DNA from: Alloyangia mangrovi
GTDB lineage: Bacteria > Pseudomonadota > Alphaproteobacteria > Rhodobacterales > Rhodobacteraceae
Reading direction: 5' to 3'
Length of the DNA stretch: 64,000 nt
NCBI RefSeq assembly: GCF_002300555.2
Contig: NZ_NTHN02000017.1
Coordinates: forward strand, 1 to 64,000
Below are positions 1-8,636 of the stretch, in pieces. The first letter of the stretch is position 1; each line of letters starts with the position of its first letter. Both the position numbers and the translations under genes were made by a program. The notes under the pieces were generated by a model. The model had not been told where the DNA came from and made no database searches. It saw nothing but the letters and a program-made list of their open reading frames with translations.

Positions 1-107
1 ACCAAACCCTGAACAGAGCTAACCTATAAACGCGGACTTAAAGGGGAGCAGGTCACCCACGACACTATACCTAGGACGAAGCGTATGTACCAGTCATCGC
101 TTTGAAA

Positions 108-1013
108 TTACAGTTGAAGTGCGCGGCGTACTGAATCGCGGAAAAGATCGGCGGCGGGGTTCATCGTAGACGTACCACTCTGACTGGCCCAGTACATGCC
201 CAAGCCCCAATTAGGCAACGGTGCGCCGCCAAGGTCTACATCCAGTGCCTTGATCGGCATGTCACGAATGAAAACTTCCGGGACCATAGCCAGCCCCAGT
301 CCGCGTTCGACAAATTCCAGAAGCACGGCCACGTCCTCGACCTCGAAAGAGGATTTCCGCCGTATTCCGTGGCTCAGAAAAACCTGATCTACGAGTTTGC
401 GCAGTTCCCATCGAACAGAGACATCGACAAACCGCTCTTGCAACAGGTCGCCTGCGGAGACGGCGCGCTTGTTTGCAAGTTCATGGTCTAGTGATGCGGC
501 AACAACCAACTTGGCGTCGAGCAGGGGTTGCACGTCCAGACCGGGATGAGACACGCCGTAATGGGGCATAAACGCGACATCGACAGAACCGCGTTTCAAT
601 TCGGAGGTCAGGTCACCGGGCCGCGTCTCGCGGACATGAATCTCGACATCGGGATTCGCATAACTGAAATCTTGGAGGATACGAGGAAGATTTAGGAGGG
701 ATGCTAGGCTTTGTACCATCGAGACAACGATACGGCCGGAAACGCCGGTCTTTACCGCCGAGAGCGCGTGCCTTGCGGCCGTAAGTGCAGACAGGATGCG
801 CCGGGCTTCTGGCAAGAAGACCTCACCAGCTGCGCTCAGTTCCACGCGGCGGGTATTGCGGATGAAAAGAGAGGTGCCCAGCTCTGTCTCAAGCGCTCTT
901 ATTGCGGTGGATAGGCCAGACTGGACAATGTTGCAGCGCTCAGCCGCACGTGAAAAGTGCTGCTCTTCAGCTGCGGCGACAAACATCTCGATCTGACGTA
1001 TCTCCATGGCCAC
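108..1013 (-). CDS. LysR-family transcriptional regulator
   Basis: A 301-residue LysR-type regulator, normal length for the family. The N-terminal winged helix-turn-helix (about residues 4-63) contains the typical stretch EEQHFSRAAERCNIVQSGLS, and the rest is the periplasmic-binding-like effector domain (about 90-295). It lies downstream of and on the same strand as the PQQ dehydrogenase gene, separated by about 140 bases. A 15-base palindrome with LysR-box spacing (T-N11-A) sits just before its start, and two more copies lie in front of the dehydrogenase and MFS genes. It is therefore probably autoregulated and controls both arms. The effector is unknown; a sugar or cyclic polyol acid is plausible only because of the dehydrogenase neighbour. 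Confidence 0.93.
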   Translation of the reverse strand: MAMEIRQIEMFVAAAEEQHFSRAAERCNIVQSGLSTAIRALETELGTSLFIRNTRRVELSAAGEVFLPEARRILSALTAARHALSAVKTGVSGRIVVSMVQSLASLLNLPRILQDFSYANPDVEIHVRETRPGDLTSELKRGSVDVAFMPHYGVSHPGLDVQPLLDAKLVVAASLDHELANKRAVSAGDLLQERFVDVSVRWELRKLVDQVFLSHGIRRKSSFEVEDVAVLLEFVERGLGLAMVPEVFIRDMPIKALDVDLGGAPLPNWGLGMYWASQSGTSTMNPAADLFRDSVRRALQL

Positions 1014-1022
1014 CCTGTTGGT

Positions 1023-1037
1023 ATCCCTCAGAGAGAT
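1023..1037. promoter_or_regulatory. LysR-type operator, copy 1
   Basis: ATCCCTCAGAGAGAT is an imperfect palindrome with the T-N11-A layout of LysR boxes, 10 bases upstream of the LysR start on the minus strand. It is followed by ATAT, as are the two related copies at 3812 and 3978. The position suits autoregulation. Confidence 0.6.
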
Positions 1038-1155
1038 ATATCCTTAGTTGACTAATCTTCACAGGGCATTCTTGCTGTAACGAAGTAAGACGAAAATCTG
1101 CTGCATCGCACTGCCCCCTGACGACAGAATCCTAGATGGGGGCAGTGCAACGATG

Positions 1156-3648
1156 TCACCTGGTCATATCAGAACGCACGACTTTCGGCCCGGTATAGCC
1201 CTCAGGTCGCAGACCCCAGGCGACATAGCCATCACCCGAAGTCGTACCCATCCCATCATGACCACCGACCTGCGCAACGATGAGCTGTTGCCCATTGATC
1301 TCGTAACTCATCGGGTTCGCGTTGACGCCCGCGTCGGTGCGATACTCCCAAACAAGTTCGCCTGACAGGCTGTCATAGGCGCGCAAGTAATTGTCCAGCG
1401 CAGCTCCGATGAACATCAGGCCGCCCGCGGTCGCGAGGGGGCCGCCATTCGAGGGCGTGCCGACGGTGACCGGGAGCCCCGTTTTGATGCCAAGCGGGCC
1501 TGAATCCGCGGCAGTTCCCATCGGGCGCCGCCACAGCACATCTTTGCTCTTCAGGTCTAGCGCGGCAACATACCCCCAAGGCGGCGCGATGCAGGGCATT
1601 TTAAGCGGCCCCATCCACGGTTGCTTCTTCGCACCGTAGGGCAGACCGATCTGCGGCATGAAGGGGGTCTTGTGGTCCCGATCATCAACCACGGATTTTG
1701 CGTCGGCGATGTCATCGCGTGGGATGAGATAGATCTGGTAGGGGATACGTTCGGAATTGATCAGCATCAGACCCCGGTCCGGATCGATCGCACCCCCACC
1801 CCAGTTCATGCCACCATGGTTGCCGGGAAAGCTGATGGAGCCGATGCCGACGGTTGGGGGCGTGAACAGTCCATCATAACGCATCTGGTGAAACTGGATG
1901 CGACAGAGCAACTGGTCGAAGGGCGAAATGCCCCAGGCGTCCGCTTCGGCAATCATCTCGATCTCGCCCTTGTTCGGCGCCCCGATTGTGTTCGGCATGT
2001 TGGGCGACATCGGCTGCTGCGCCGAAACGCGCTCTCCGGGAACACCGGGGACCGTGGGGGCATCGTACATCTCAACCGGCTCTAGGGGCTCGCCGGTTTC
2101 GCGGTCGAGGACGAAAATGGAGCCGGCCTTCGTCGCCTGGATTAGAGCTGGACGCATGCCATTTTCCGTTGGCCAGTCCACGAGGTTCATCGCTGGTCCT
2201 ATGTCGAAGTCCCAAAGGTCATGATGGACGGTGCGGAAATGCCAGCGTTCCTCGCCAGTGCGTGCATCAAGCGCGACAACCGCGTCGGTGTATTCTTCAT
2301 CCTTTTCGGAACGATTGCCGCCGTAGAAATCCCCCGAGGCATTGCCCGTTCCGACATAGACAAGGTTCAAGTCGGAATCGGCTGACATCGGTGACCATAC
2401 ATTGGGCGTCGCGTGCGTGAAATGCTCCCCCTCTGCCAGCGGTGCATTCGGCGTTTCACGACCAAGATCCCAAGCCCACTGAAGCTTTCCGGTAACCGCG
2501 TCGATGGCGCGCACCACGCCCGCAGGAGCACGGTAATCCTGACCGTCGACGACCATGTGACCAACCACCGCGACGCCGTCGACAATCGTGGGGGCGCTGG
2601 TCACAGAAATGAACCCGGGGACGTCCGTGTCGGTATTCTGTTTCAGGTCGTATGCGCCACCATCGGCCCAGTCCTCACAGAGCGCACCGGTTTGGGCATC
2701 AACGGCCAGCAGACGGCTGTCCATAGTGCCCCAGATGATGCGGCTCTGACATTGCGCCAGCTGTTGGGGCGCTTCGTAATAAGCAACTCCACGGCAAATC
2801 GTTACCCCGTTGGTAAACCCTGCCGCCTTGTCCACATGGGGGTCATAGTGCCACTTCTCCTCACCCGTGCTCGCGTTGATCGCAAAGACGGCGTGGCTGG
2901 GGCTGCACAGATACAGCGTGTCCCCCACTTTCAGCGGCGTATTTTCCGCAGCATAGCCATATCTGGCATCGGCTGGCCTCAGGTCTCCGGTGTGGAACTC
3001 CCAGAGCTTGACCATATCCCCGACATTTTCCGGCGTAATCTGCGAGGCTAGAGAGAATTTCTGGCTCAGGTTGGAGCCGCCATAAGCCGTCCAGTTGCTG
3101 GCGTCATGCGATGACGACACTCCAACCGCTCGATCCGGAGCGTTCCGACTGAAGATCGCGGTATCGCGTTCTTTCAGAACAGCATGGTCCGCGGTGTTTA
3201 CGGCAGGATTGTCCAAGATGGGAACGATGATGCATGTCAGCATGACAATTGCCGGAACAAGCGTTGCGGCAAAATAGGGGCCGGCTTTGTGGAACGCGAA
3301 GACACGGCGGGACACCGGCCACAGGGCGGCCAGGACCACCCCCATTGCGACAAGCCAGTCAAAGCGCGGGATCAGTGCCCAGCCGTTCCATCCGGCTTCC
3401 ATCAGTCCCCAGATCAGCGTCGCGACAGACAATCCGCAGAGAACCCATACCGACCAGACGCTTTTGCGGAAGATCAGGGCACCGATAAAGATCGCGGCGA
3501 CAGAGGCGAAGAGGTAGTAGGCGCTGCCGCCGACCACCACTAGGCGCGCCCCGAGATAGAGCAGCGCCACTCCGGTGAGTATTGATAACACTGCATATGC
3601 TATGAGCAACGTTCCAACTCCGCGGAACGACCTATGATTTTCGCTCAT
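1156..3648 (-). CDS. membrane-bound PQQ-dependent dehydrogenase (glucose/quinate/shikimate family)
   Basis: An 830-residue quinoprotein dehydrogenase that oxidises a sugar or cyclic polyol in the periplasm and passes electrons to ubiquinone. The first ~150 residues hold about five hydrophobic helices, as in Gcd and QuiA. The remainder (about 180-820) is the eight-bladed PQQ propeller with repeated W-motifs, for example VKLWEFHTGDLRPADARYGY, and blade ends such as ALDARTGEERWHF. The length matches the family (about 790-830). The start follows from ATG at 3648. Substrate choice among glucose, quinate and shikimate cannot be made from sequence. No pqq biosynthesis genes are in the window. The gene is divergent from the MFS/OYE operon, and operator copies lie in the shared 420-base intergenic region, suggesting induction by the neighbouring LysR. 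Confidence 0.93.
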   Translation of the reverse strand: MSENHRSFRGVGTLLIAYAVLSILTGVALLYLGARLVVVGGSAYYLFASVAAIFIGALIFRKSVWSVWVLCGLSVATLIWGLMEAGWNGWALIPRFDWLVAMGVVLAALWPVSRRVFAFHKAGPYFAATLVPAIVMLTCIIVPILDNPAVNTADHAVLKERDTAIFSRNAPDRAVGVSSSHDASNWTAYGGSNLSQKFSLASQITPENVGDMVKLWEFHTGDLRPADARYGYAAENTPLKVGDTLYLCSPSHAVFAINASTGEEKWHYDPHVDKAAGFTNGVTICRGVAYYEAPQQLAQCQSRIIWGTMDSRLLAVDAQTGALCEDWADGGAYDLKQNTDTDVPGFISVTSAPTIVDGVAVVGHMVVDGQDYRAPAGVVRAIDAVTGKLQWAWDLGRETPNAPLAEGEHFTHATPNVWSPMSADSDLNLVYVGTGNASGDFYGGNRSEKDEEYTDAVVALDARTGEERWHFRTVHHDLWDFDIGPAMNLVDWPTENGMRPALIQATKAGSIFVLDRETGEPLEPVEMYDAPTVPGVPGERVSAQQPMSPNMPNTIGAPNKGEIEMIAEADAWGISPFDQLLCRIQFHQMRYDGLFTPPTVGIGSISFPGNHGGMNWGGGAIDPDRGLMLINSERIPYQIYLIPRDDIADAKSVVDDRDHKTPFMPQIGLPYGAKKQPWMGPLKMPCIAPPWGYVAALDLKSKDVLWRRPMGTAADSGPLGIKTGLPVTVGTPSNGGPLATAGGLMFIGAALDNYLRAYDSLSGELVWEYRTDAGVNANPMSYEINGQQLIVAQVGGHDGMGTTSGDGYVAWGLRPEGYTGPKVVRSDMTR

Positions 3649-3811
3649 CCTTTTACACTTTCTTCATGCCCGAAAGCCCCGACGGGTGGCTTTAGCGGGG
3701 CGAGAAGCGGGCTCGATTGATCTGAATTGGAGACCCTCCACCCAACCGGCCTCACGGAGGCTGCTATCGCCGCCCCACTCATTCAACAAACATGCATTAT
3801 GGATCACGTTT

Positions 3812-3826
3812 ATCTCACGCGGAGAT
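3812..3826. promoter_or_regulatory. LysR-type operator, copy 2
   Basis: ATCTCACGCGGAGAT, followed by ATGT, has arms ATCTC/GAGAT and T-N11-A spacing. It lies 164 bases upstream of the PQQ dehydrogenase start, in the divergent intergenic region 3649-4070, which holds no gene. Confidence 0.6.
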
Positions 3827-3977
3827 ATGTTGTGTCTTCGATCGCTCCGCCCCGAGGTCGGCTAAAAGCGCGGCTTCGCTCTCCCGGAACCGTTGGCACA
3901 CCCGACACGAGATGCGCACAGATCGTCGGGCTGCCCCGTTGGCGAAGTCAGGACACTCAAGCGGGCGTCTGCAATTC

Positions 3978-3992
3978 ATCTCTAGGAGAGAT
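3978..3992. promoter_or_regulatory. LysR-type operator, copy 3
   Basis: ATCTCTAGGAGAGAT is a perfect six-base inverted repeat with a three-base spacer and T-N11-A spacing, again followed by ATGT. It lies 79 bases upstream of the MFS start and is the best-conserved copy. Confidence 0.65.
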
Positions 3993-4070
3993 ATGTAGCA
4001 TCTAAGAAATTCACTTCATCCGATTTATGATTTGCGTCATCCCAGCGAGCCCAACCAAGGACTTGCTCAG

Positions 4071-5300
4071 ATGACACAGACTCAAGACATGATGAAAATG
4101 TCACCCCCAAAAAACCACAAGGTGGCTGCAACGCGTGAAAGAGTTCTGCCTGCTCTGAGCGTGCTGCTCGTAGTGTTCGTCGCCATGAACCTCCGCCCCT
4201 TGCTCACCAGTGTCGCGCCGCTTGTGCCCGACATCAGCGCAGGCCTTTCCTTGTCCAACTTCTGGATGAGCGTCCTCGTTACCATCCCGGTAATTTGCCT
4301 CGGAATCTTCGGGCCGTTCGCGGCGGTTCTGAACCGCCGCATGGCGCTGGAGTCTGTCATTCTGACCGCACTTGCCACGGCCTTCGTCGGTGCAGCCCTG
4401 CGGTCCTTTGGCGTTGTTCCGCTCTACCTTGGAACCATCCTGATCGGCGGCAGCATGTCGATCCTGAGCGTGCTGACACCGGTCCTGATCCGACGCGACT
4501 TTCCCGAAAAGGTCGGCCTGATGATGGGCGTATTTGCCATGGTGCTCGGGCTCGGGGCCGCCGTCTCGACCGCCTCAGCGGTCCCTATCCGGAATGTCCT
4601 GGGCGGCTGGCAGCCGAGCTTGCTGGTATGGGTTCTGCCGATCATCCTTGCAGCTGTGATCGCGCTGGCGATGCTTCTCTTACGCGAAGGGGCCGAAAGC
4701 TCCCAGCCGACGCACAAAGCGGCAATCTTGCATGACCCAATATCCTGGCAGCTTGCCATCTTCTTCGCATTGATCGCGTCCTCGGCGTATGCGGTCATAA
4801 GCTGGGGGCCCAGCATGCTTGCTGATCGGGGCCTCGATCCCGAAACCAGCGGCTTCATCATGTCGCTCTTTTTCCTTGCGCAGATGCCGAGTGGATTCCT
4901 GACCCCGATCTTCGCCGGTCGCATGCGAGACCAGCGGCTGATCACTTCGGTCATGGTGCTGCTTTCGACACTCGGACTGATCGCATTCCTTTTCGCACCA
5001 ACCTGGTCGCTGGCCGGTGTCGCAGTGATCGTGGGTATCGGACAGGGCGGAGGCTTTGCGCTTGCGCTGACGCTGATCGTCCTGCGTTCCGGAACGCAAA
5101 ATGTCGCCGCGCGGCTTTCAGGCGTAGTGCAGAGCGTCGGTTATGTTGGGGGAGGCCTCATCGGCCCCTTCGCCGTTGGCGCGCTGCACGATATGTCAGG
5201 TGACTGGACGGTCGTATCCTGGTTCTTCGCGGCTCTCGGCCTGCTATCGCTGGCTTTCGGCTACGGGTGCAGTCGCAACCATCTGATTTCTGAAGGCTGA
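4071..5300 (+). CDS. MFS transporter, CynX/NimT type
   Basis: A 409-residue major facilitator with about twelve hydrophobic segments. The first carries MNLRPLLTSVAPLVPDI, the stretch typical of the cyanate/2-nitroimidazole (CynX/NimT) branch of the superfamily. I chose ATG 4071 rather than an upstream TTG because AAGGA stands nine bases before it. It is followed after 70 bases by an old-yellow-enzyme gene on the same strand. The LysR operator copy at 3978 precedes it. Role: uptake or efflux of a small organic compound linked to the oxidoreductases on either side; direction and substrate are unknown. Confidence 0.88.
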   Translation: MTQTQDMMKMSPPKNHKVAATRERVLPALSVLLVVFVAMNLRPLLTSVAPLVPDISAGLSLSNFWMSVLVTIPVICLGIFGPFAAVLNRRMALESVILTALATAFVGAALRSFGVVPLYLGTILIGGSMSILSVLTPVLIRRDFPEKVGLMMGVFAMVLGLGAAVSTASAVPIRNVLGGWQPSLLVWVLPIILAAVIALAMLLLREGAESSQPTHKAAILHDPISWQLAIFFALIASSAYAVISWGPSMLADRGLDPETSGFIMSLFFLAQMPSGFLTPIFAGRMRDQRLITSVMVLLSTLGLIAFLFAPTWSLAGVAVIVGIGQGGGFALALTLIVLRSGTQNVAARLSGVVQSVGYVGGGLIGPFAVGALHDMSGDWTVVSWFFAALGLLSLAFGYGCSRNHLISEG

Positions 5301-5326
5301 TTTCTCACTCTTTTATGAAGAAAAAG

Positions 5327-5345
5327 GTCGCACATCAGATGCGAC
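5327..5345 (+). terminator. short intercistronic stem-loop
   Basis: GTCGCA (5327-5332) pairs with TGCGAC (5340-5345) around a seven-base loop between the MFS and OYE genes. There is no U-tract, so it is more likely an attenuating or mRNA-stabilising hairpin than a full terminator. Confidence 0.4.
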
Positions 5346-5370
5346 AGAACTCGACTCCAAAGGACACAGA

Positions 5371-6480
5371 ATGTCAAAGCTGTTTACGCCATACACGCTC
5401 AAGGATGTCACCCTTCGCAACCGAATTGCCGTGGCGCCTATGTGCCAATATCGGGCAATCGAGGGTCACGTGACTGACTGGCACCTGGCTCACTACACCT
5501 CGCTTGCCCGTGGCGGGGCGGGGCTGGTGATCGTCGAAGCGACCGCGGTCTCGCCCGAGGGTCGCATTACTCCTGGCTGCACCGGCCTCTGGGAGGATGC
5601 GCAGATCGAAGGGCTGGCCCGCATTGCAGCCGCAATCCGGGATGCCGGGGCTGTGCCCGGCATTCAGATCGGTCATGCCGGACGCAAGGCTAGCGCCAAT
5701 CTTCCATGGGAGGGCGACGATCACATTCTGGAAGGCGACCCGCGCGGATGGCAGACAATTGCGCCCTCCGCCCAGGCTTTCGGGGGCGCATTGTCGAAGG
5801 TCCCACATGAGATGGACCTGTCGGAGATCGTCCGCGTTCAAAGCAATTTTGCAGCCGCCGCGAGGCGGGCACGCGCTGCTGGTTTCGAGTGGCTAGAATT
5901 GCACTTCGCTCACGGATACCTCGCCTCCAGCTTTGCATCGGCCTATTCCAACCACCGGACAGATGCCTACGGCGGTGACGCGGAGGGTCGGTACCGGTTC
6001 TTGGTGGAGACCTTGGCAGCCGTCAGAGAGGAATGGCCGGAGCGCCTACCCCTCACCGCGCGCATGGGGCTGATGGAGTTCGACGGTCAGGACGAGGACC
6101 GCTGGGACGAGACAGTTGGCGCCGTTGAAAAGCTCAAGTCGGGCGGACTAGATCTAGTAAGCGCCAGCATGGCCTTCTCCGCACCCGTCGGCCGGGTGCC
6201 TTGGGGTCCGGCCTTCCTGATGCCAACGGCTGCGCGGCTGCGCGACGAAGCCGGGATCCCGGTCAGCTCGGCCTGGCTTCTGGATGCTCCGTCCGACGCG
6301 GAACGGGCCATTGCCGACGATCACATCGACATCGTGATGATGGCGCGCGCATTCTTGGCTAACCCGCACTACCCTTACCATTTGGCCTTGACTCTTGGTG
6401 CGACGCGCCCGGCCTGGACGCTCCCCGCGCCCTATGCCCATTGGTTGACCCGCTATAGGGCCAACAATGGCGGCCTTTGA
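5371..6480 (+). CDS. NADH:flavin oxidoreductase, old yellow enzyme (YqjM/XenA-like)
   Basis: A 369-residue FMN-dependent ene-reductase. It is a TIM barrel with the family landmarks APMCQY near residue 26 (the YqjM-class FMN-site cysteine), HAGRK near 100, and a later strand ELHFAHGYLASSF with SNHRTDAYGG, which binds FMN and substrate. The length is normal for the YqjM branch. It would reduce an activated C=C bond of an enone, nitro or related compound with NAD(P)H. It forms an operon with the MFS transporter and ends just before a long stem-loop. The LysR/PQQ-dehydrogenase context suggests a shared inducer, but no shared pathway is evident from sequence alone. Confidence 0.93.
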   Translation: MSKLFTPYTLKDVTLRNRIAVAPMCQYRAIEGHVTDWHLAHYTSLARGGAGLVIVEATAVSPEGRITPGCTGLWEDAQIEGLARIAAAIRDAGAVPGIQIGHAGRKASANLPWEGDDHILEGDPRGWQTIAPSAQAFGGALSKVPHEMDLSEIVRVQSNFAAAARRARAAGFEWLELHFAHGYLASSFASAYSNHRTDAYGGDAEGRYRFLVETLAAVREEWPERLPLTARMGLMEFDGQDEDRWDETVGAVEKLKSGGLDLVSASMAFSAPVGRVPWGPAFLMPTAARLRDEAGIPVSSAWLLDAPSDAERAIADDHIDIVMMARAFLANPHYPYHLALTLGATRPAWTLPAPYAHWLTRYRANNGGL

Positions 6481-6501
6481 ACTGTAGACTGACGGTTCAG
6501 A

Positions 6502-6543
6502 GACCTACCCCTTGCCGGTAGTGATACCAGCAAGGGGTAGGTC
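6502..6543 (+). terminator. long stem-loop after the OYE gene
   Basis: Fourteen perfectly paired bases (6502-6515 with 6530-6543), then one mismatch, then a further GGTA/TACC pair closing a GTGA loop. It starts 22 bases after the OYE stop. No run of U follows, so termination may be Rho-assisted. The rest of 6544-6791 holds no gene I can support. Confidence 0.6.
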
Positions 6544-6791
6544 AGCATGCTCTGCGTTTTAGGTGATCGGCACGGGCAAACACGGAGACGCTTCGGCTCT
6601 AACAGGCCTTTTTCCTTGCCACCTGAACCTCGGTAATCTCCGCGCGGGGCAGGGCTGTTCCGTAAGCTCGCGGCATGGCCGCTGAGGGACAGAACGTCAG
6701 GCGACACGCACGAGACTCCCAAAAATACCGTACTGGACAGTTTGAAAATTATATACCAGAACATCGAGTGCGATAAATCATCGAGAGCTTC

Positions 6792-7196
6792 ATGGAACAG
6801 TTACTTCACACCGTCCTCACCCACCCACACGCGATCATCGTCATGAAGGTGATCCTCACCTCCTTCTTCTGGATGGCGGGGCTATTTGGGGTCTTCAACT
6901 TCAAGGTTATCGTCCAAGAGATGATCGACGCCAACCTTCCGCGGCCAGTGGCCTTCGCGGTCGCAACGATCGTGTGCCAGCTAGGGGGCGCAATGCTATT
7001 GATCACCGATTTTCGGGATCTTGCCTGGCTCGGCGCTGGCGCGCTTGGGGTCTTTACCTTGCTGTGTATTCCGATCGGCCACGCGTTCTGGAGATTTGAC
7101 GGAGAGAAAGGCATGCATGAGTTTCAGGTGGCGCTGGAGCATTTTGCGATGGTGGGCGGGCTGATGATCGCGGCCGCAATTTCCATGATTTACTGA
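6792..7196 (+). CDS. DoxX-family membrane protein
   Basis: A 134-residue protein with four predicted hydrophobic helices and DoxX-like features, including FFWMAGLFGVFNFKVIVQEM near the start and PRPVAFAVATIVCQLGGAML in the second helix region. DoxX-like proteins are inner-membrane proteins often found beside redox or TetR-regulated genes; their biochemical role is poorly defined. It is followed after 17 bases by a TetR regulator on the same strand, so the two are probably co-transcribed and the regulator probably controls this small operon. Confidence 0.85.
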   Translation: MEQLLHTVLTHPHAIIVMKVILTSFFWMAGLFGVFNFKVIVQEMIDANLPRPVAFAVATIVCQLGGAMLLITDFRDLAWLGAGALGVFTLLCIPIGHAFWRFDGEKGMHEFQVALEHFAMVGGLMIAAAISMIY

Positions 7197-7213
7197 AGGC
7201 GGAGAGGGTGCCC

Positions 7214-7858
7214 ATGGACCAGAAGAAACGTCGTCGAGGGCGCCCTAGGGATGCTTCGAAAAAGGCCGCCGTGCTTGAGGCGGCACGGCGGCTGCTTCTG
7301 ACAAGCGGACCTGATGTGACTATCGACGAGATCGCAGCAGAAGCGGGCGTTTCCAAGAGTACGGTCTACGCAAATTTTGCCGGCAAGGAAGATCTGGTAG
7401 AGGCCGTGATCCGCCGCGAAGCCGAAGGGACCATCGCCGAAGCGGACTTCGCTTCGCTCGTCGATGAGATTGTTACAGCCGAAACGCTCGTTTCATTCGG
7501 GCTGAGGTATGCGGGCTTCGTTAACAATTTAGATCTTGTGGGCTGGGACCGGGTGATCGCCTCTCTTGAAGCTGAAGCGGCTCGCTCCGACCTGCCTGGC
7601 AGGTTCTTTGAGCTGGGGCCTGGACGCGCGCAGAGGCTGCTCGAAACACTTCTGGACAAGGCTCTGGCCGACGGATTGATCCAGACGACCGACACACGTC
7701 TTGCGGCGGACCAACTGACCGGTCTGTGGCTCGGTTTCGCCAATCTGGAGGTGAAGCTTGGGGTTCGCAAACCGCTTGCCGAAGCCGAGCTTCAGGTTCG
7801 GGTCAGGGCCGGAGTTGAGATTTTCCTGAACTATTACGGCCCCGGAGCCGTAATTTAG
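7214..7858 (+). CDS. TetR/AcrR-family regulator
   Basis: A 214-residue TetR-type repressor. The basic N-terminus (KKRRRGRPRDASKK) leads into a helix-turn-helix at about residues 30-55 that ends in AGVSKSTVYANFAGKEDLV, the family hallmark. The C-terminal half is the helical ligand-binding and dimer domain, here resembling the AefR-like C-terminal class. I prefer ATG 7214 over GTG 7208 because GGAGAG lies at a proper distance. It probably represses the DoxX-TetR pair. A strong stem-loop terminator follows. Confidence 0.92.
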   Translation: MDQKKRRRGRPRDASKKAAVLEAARRLLLTSGPDVTIDEIAAEAGVSKSTVYANFAGKEDLVEAVIRREAEGTIAEADFASLVDEIVTAETLVSFGLRYAGFVNNLDLVGWDRVIASLEAEAARSDLPGRFFELGPGRAQRLLETLLDKALADGLIQTTDTRLAADQLTGLWLGFANLEVKLGVRKPLAEAELQVRVRAGVEIFLNYYGPGAVI

Positions 7859-7865
7859 CCTGAAG

Positions 7866-7894
7866 TTGCCGCGGTACATTGCGTACCGCGGCAA
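7866..7894. terminator. bidirectional stem-loop between convergent genes
   Basis: TTGCCGCGGTAC (7866-7877) pairs perfectly with GTACCGCGGCAA (7883-7894) around ATTGC. It lies between the convergent TetR and reductase genes and can serve both strands. Confidence 0.75.
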
Positions 7895-7904
7895 ACCGAC
7901 AACG

Positions 7905-8529
7905 TCAGGCGGCGACCTCGGTCCAAGTCGGAGCGCGCGAGGTGCCCTTGCCAAGGCCGTACCCCATGCGGATGTTCAGCATGGCCAGCGGCTCCAGCAA
8001 ACGGGCACCATCGAGACCGCCCACGCTCTCGGGTACGAAGCCTGCCTTCTCGACGAGTGCCGCGACGGCGGACAGGGCGTCATGGTCGTCACCTGCGAGG
8101 AAGACCGGCACAGTGGAGGTCGCGGCGCGGTCGGTTGCGAACAGTCCGGCGAAGATGGTGTTGAAGCCCTTGACCACCCTGGCGCCCGACGCGACCTTTT
8201 GGATCTCCTCGGCGGCCGAAGTCGTGTGCCCGATCTGCAGGCCCGAGAAGTCGGGCAGCACGGGGTTGGTTAGGTCCACGACGATCTTGCCGACAAGCTG
8301 GGGCAGGGCGGCCACGCTCAGCGCCGCGTCGTAGCCAAGGGCCAGAACGACGATGTCGGCGCCCTCGATGGCGGCCTCGACGCTGACGCCCTGCGCGCCC
8401 GAAAGCGTGGTCGCCAGCGCGGCGGCGTCGTCAGGGTTGCGGCTGGCCAGCAGGAGGGGGGGTCTGCCCGGACAGGCGCTGCGCAAGGCCTTTGCCCATG
8501 TTGCCGAGACCGATGATTGCCGTAGTCAT
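7905..8529 (-). CDS. NAD(P)-binding reductase (F420-dependent NADP reductase-like), frame break at a G7 run
   Basis: Once one base is removed from the run of seven G at 8456-8462, this is a 207-residue Rossmann protein. It begins MTTAIIGLGNMGKGLAQRL (GxGxxG dinucleotide site), continues LLLASRNPDD after the break, and includes VVDLTNPVLPDFSG and VKGFNTIFAG, as in the NADPH-dependent F420 reductase-like (dinucleotide-binding) family. As written, the frame closes about 26 residues in. The rest of the gene is clean, so I regard the break as a probable sequencing artefact. It is divergent from LysR 8637, its likely regulator. The reaction is unknown; alphaproteobacteria generally use NADP with such proteins. 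Confidence 0.8.
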
Positions 8530-8636
8530 GATGAACTCCCTTTCGATGCGGATCATGTTCTGACTGCAAGCTATCGTTGATCTCATATTACGTGTAGTGA
8601 GTGAATGCGCGTTTCTGAATTGCAGGAAAGTATCGA

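Noticed and set aside
1397-1455. GC-rich repeats inside the PQQ dehydrogenase gene considered as a possible inverted repeat
   Set aside because: They are explained by the glycine-rich propeller repeats of the protein.
6453-6764. Open frame of 103 residues on the minus strand between OYE and DoxX
   Set aside because: It reads through the long stem-loop and has no recognisable motif or start signal.
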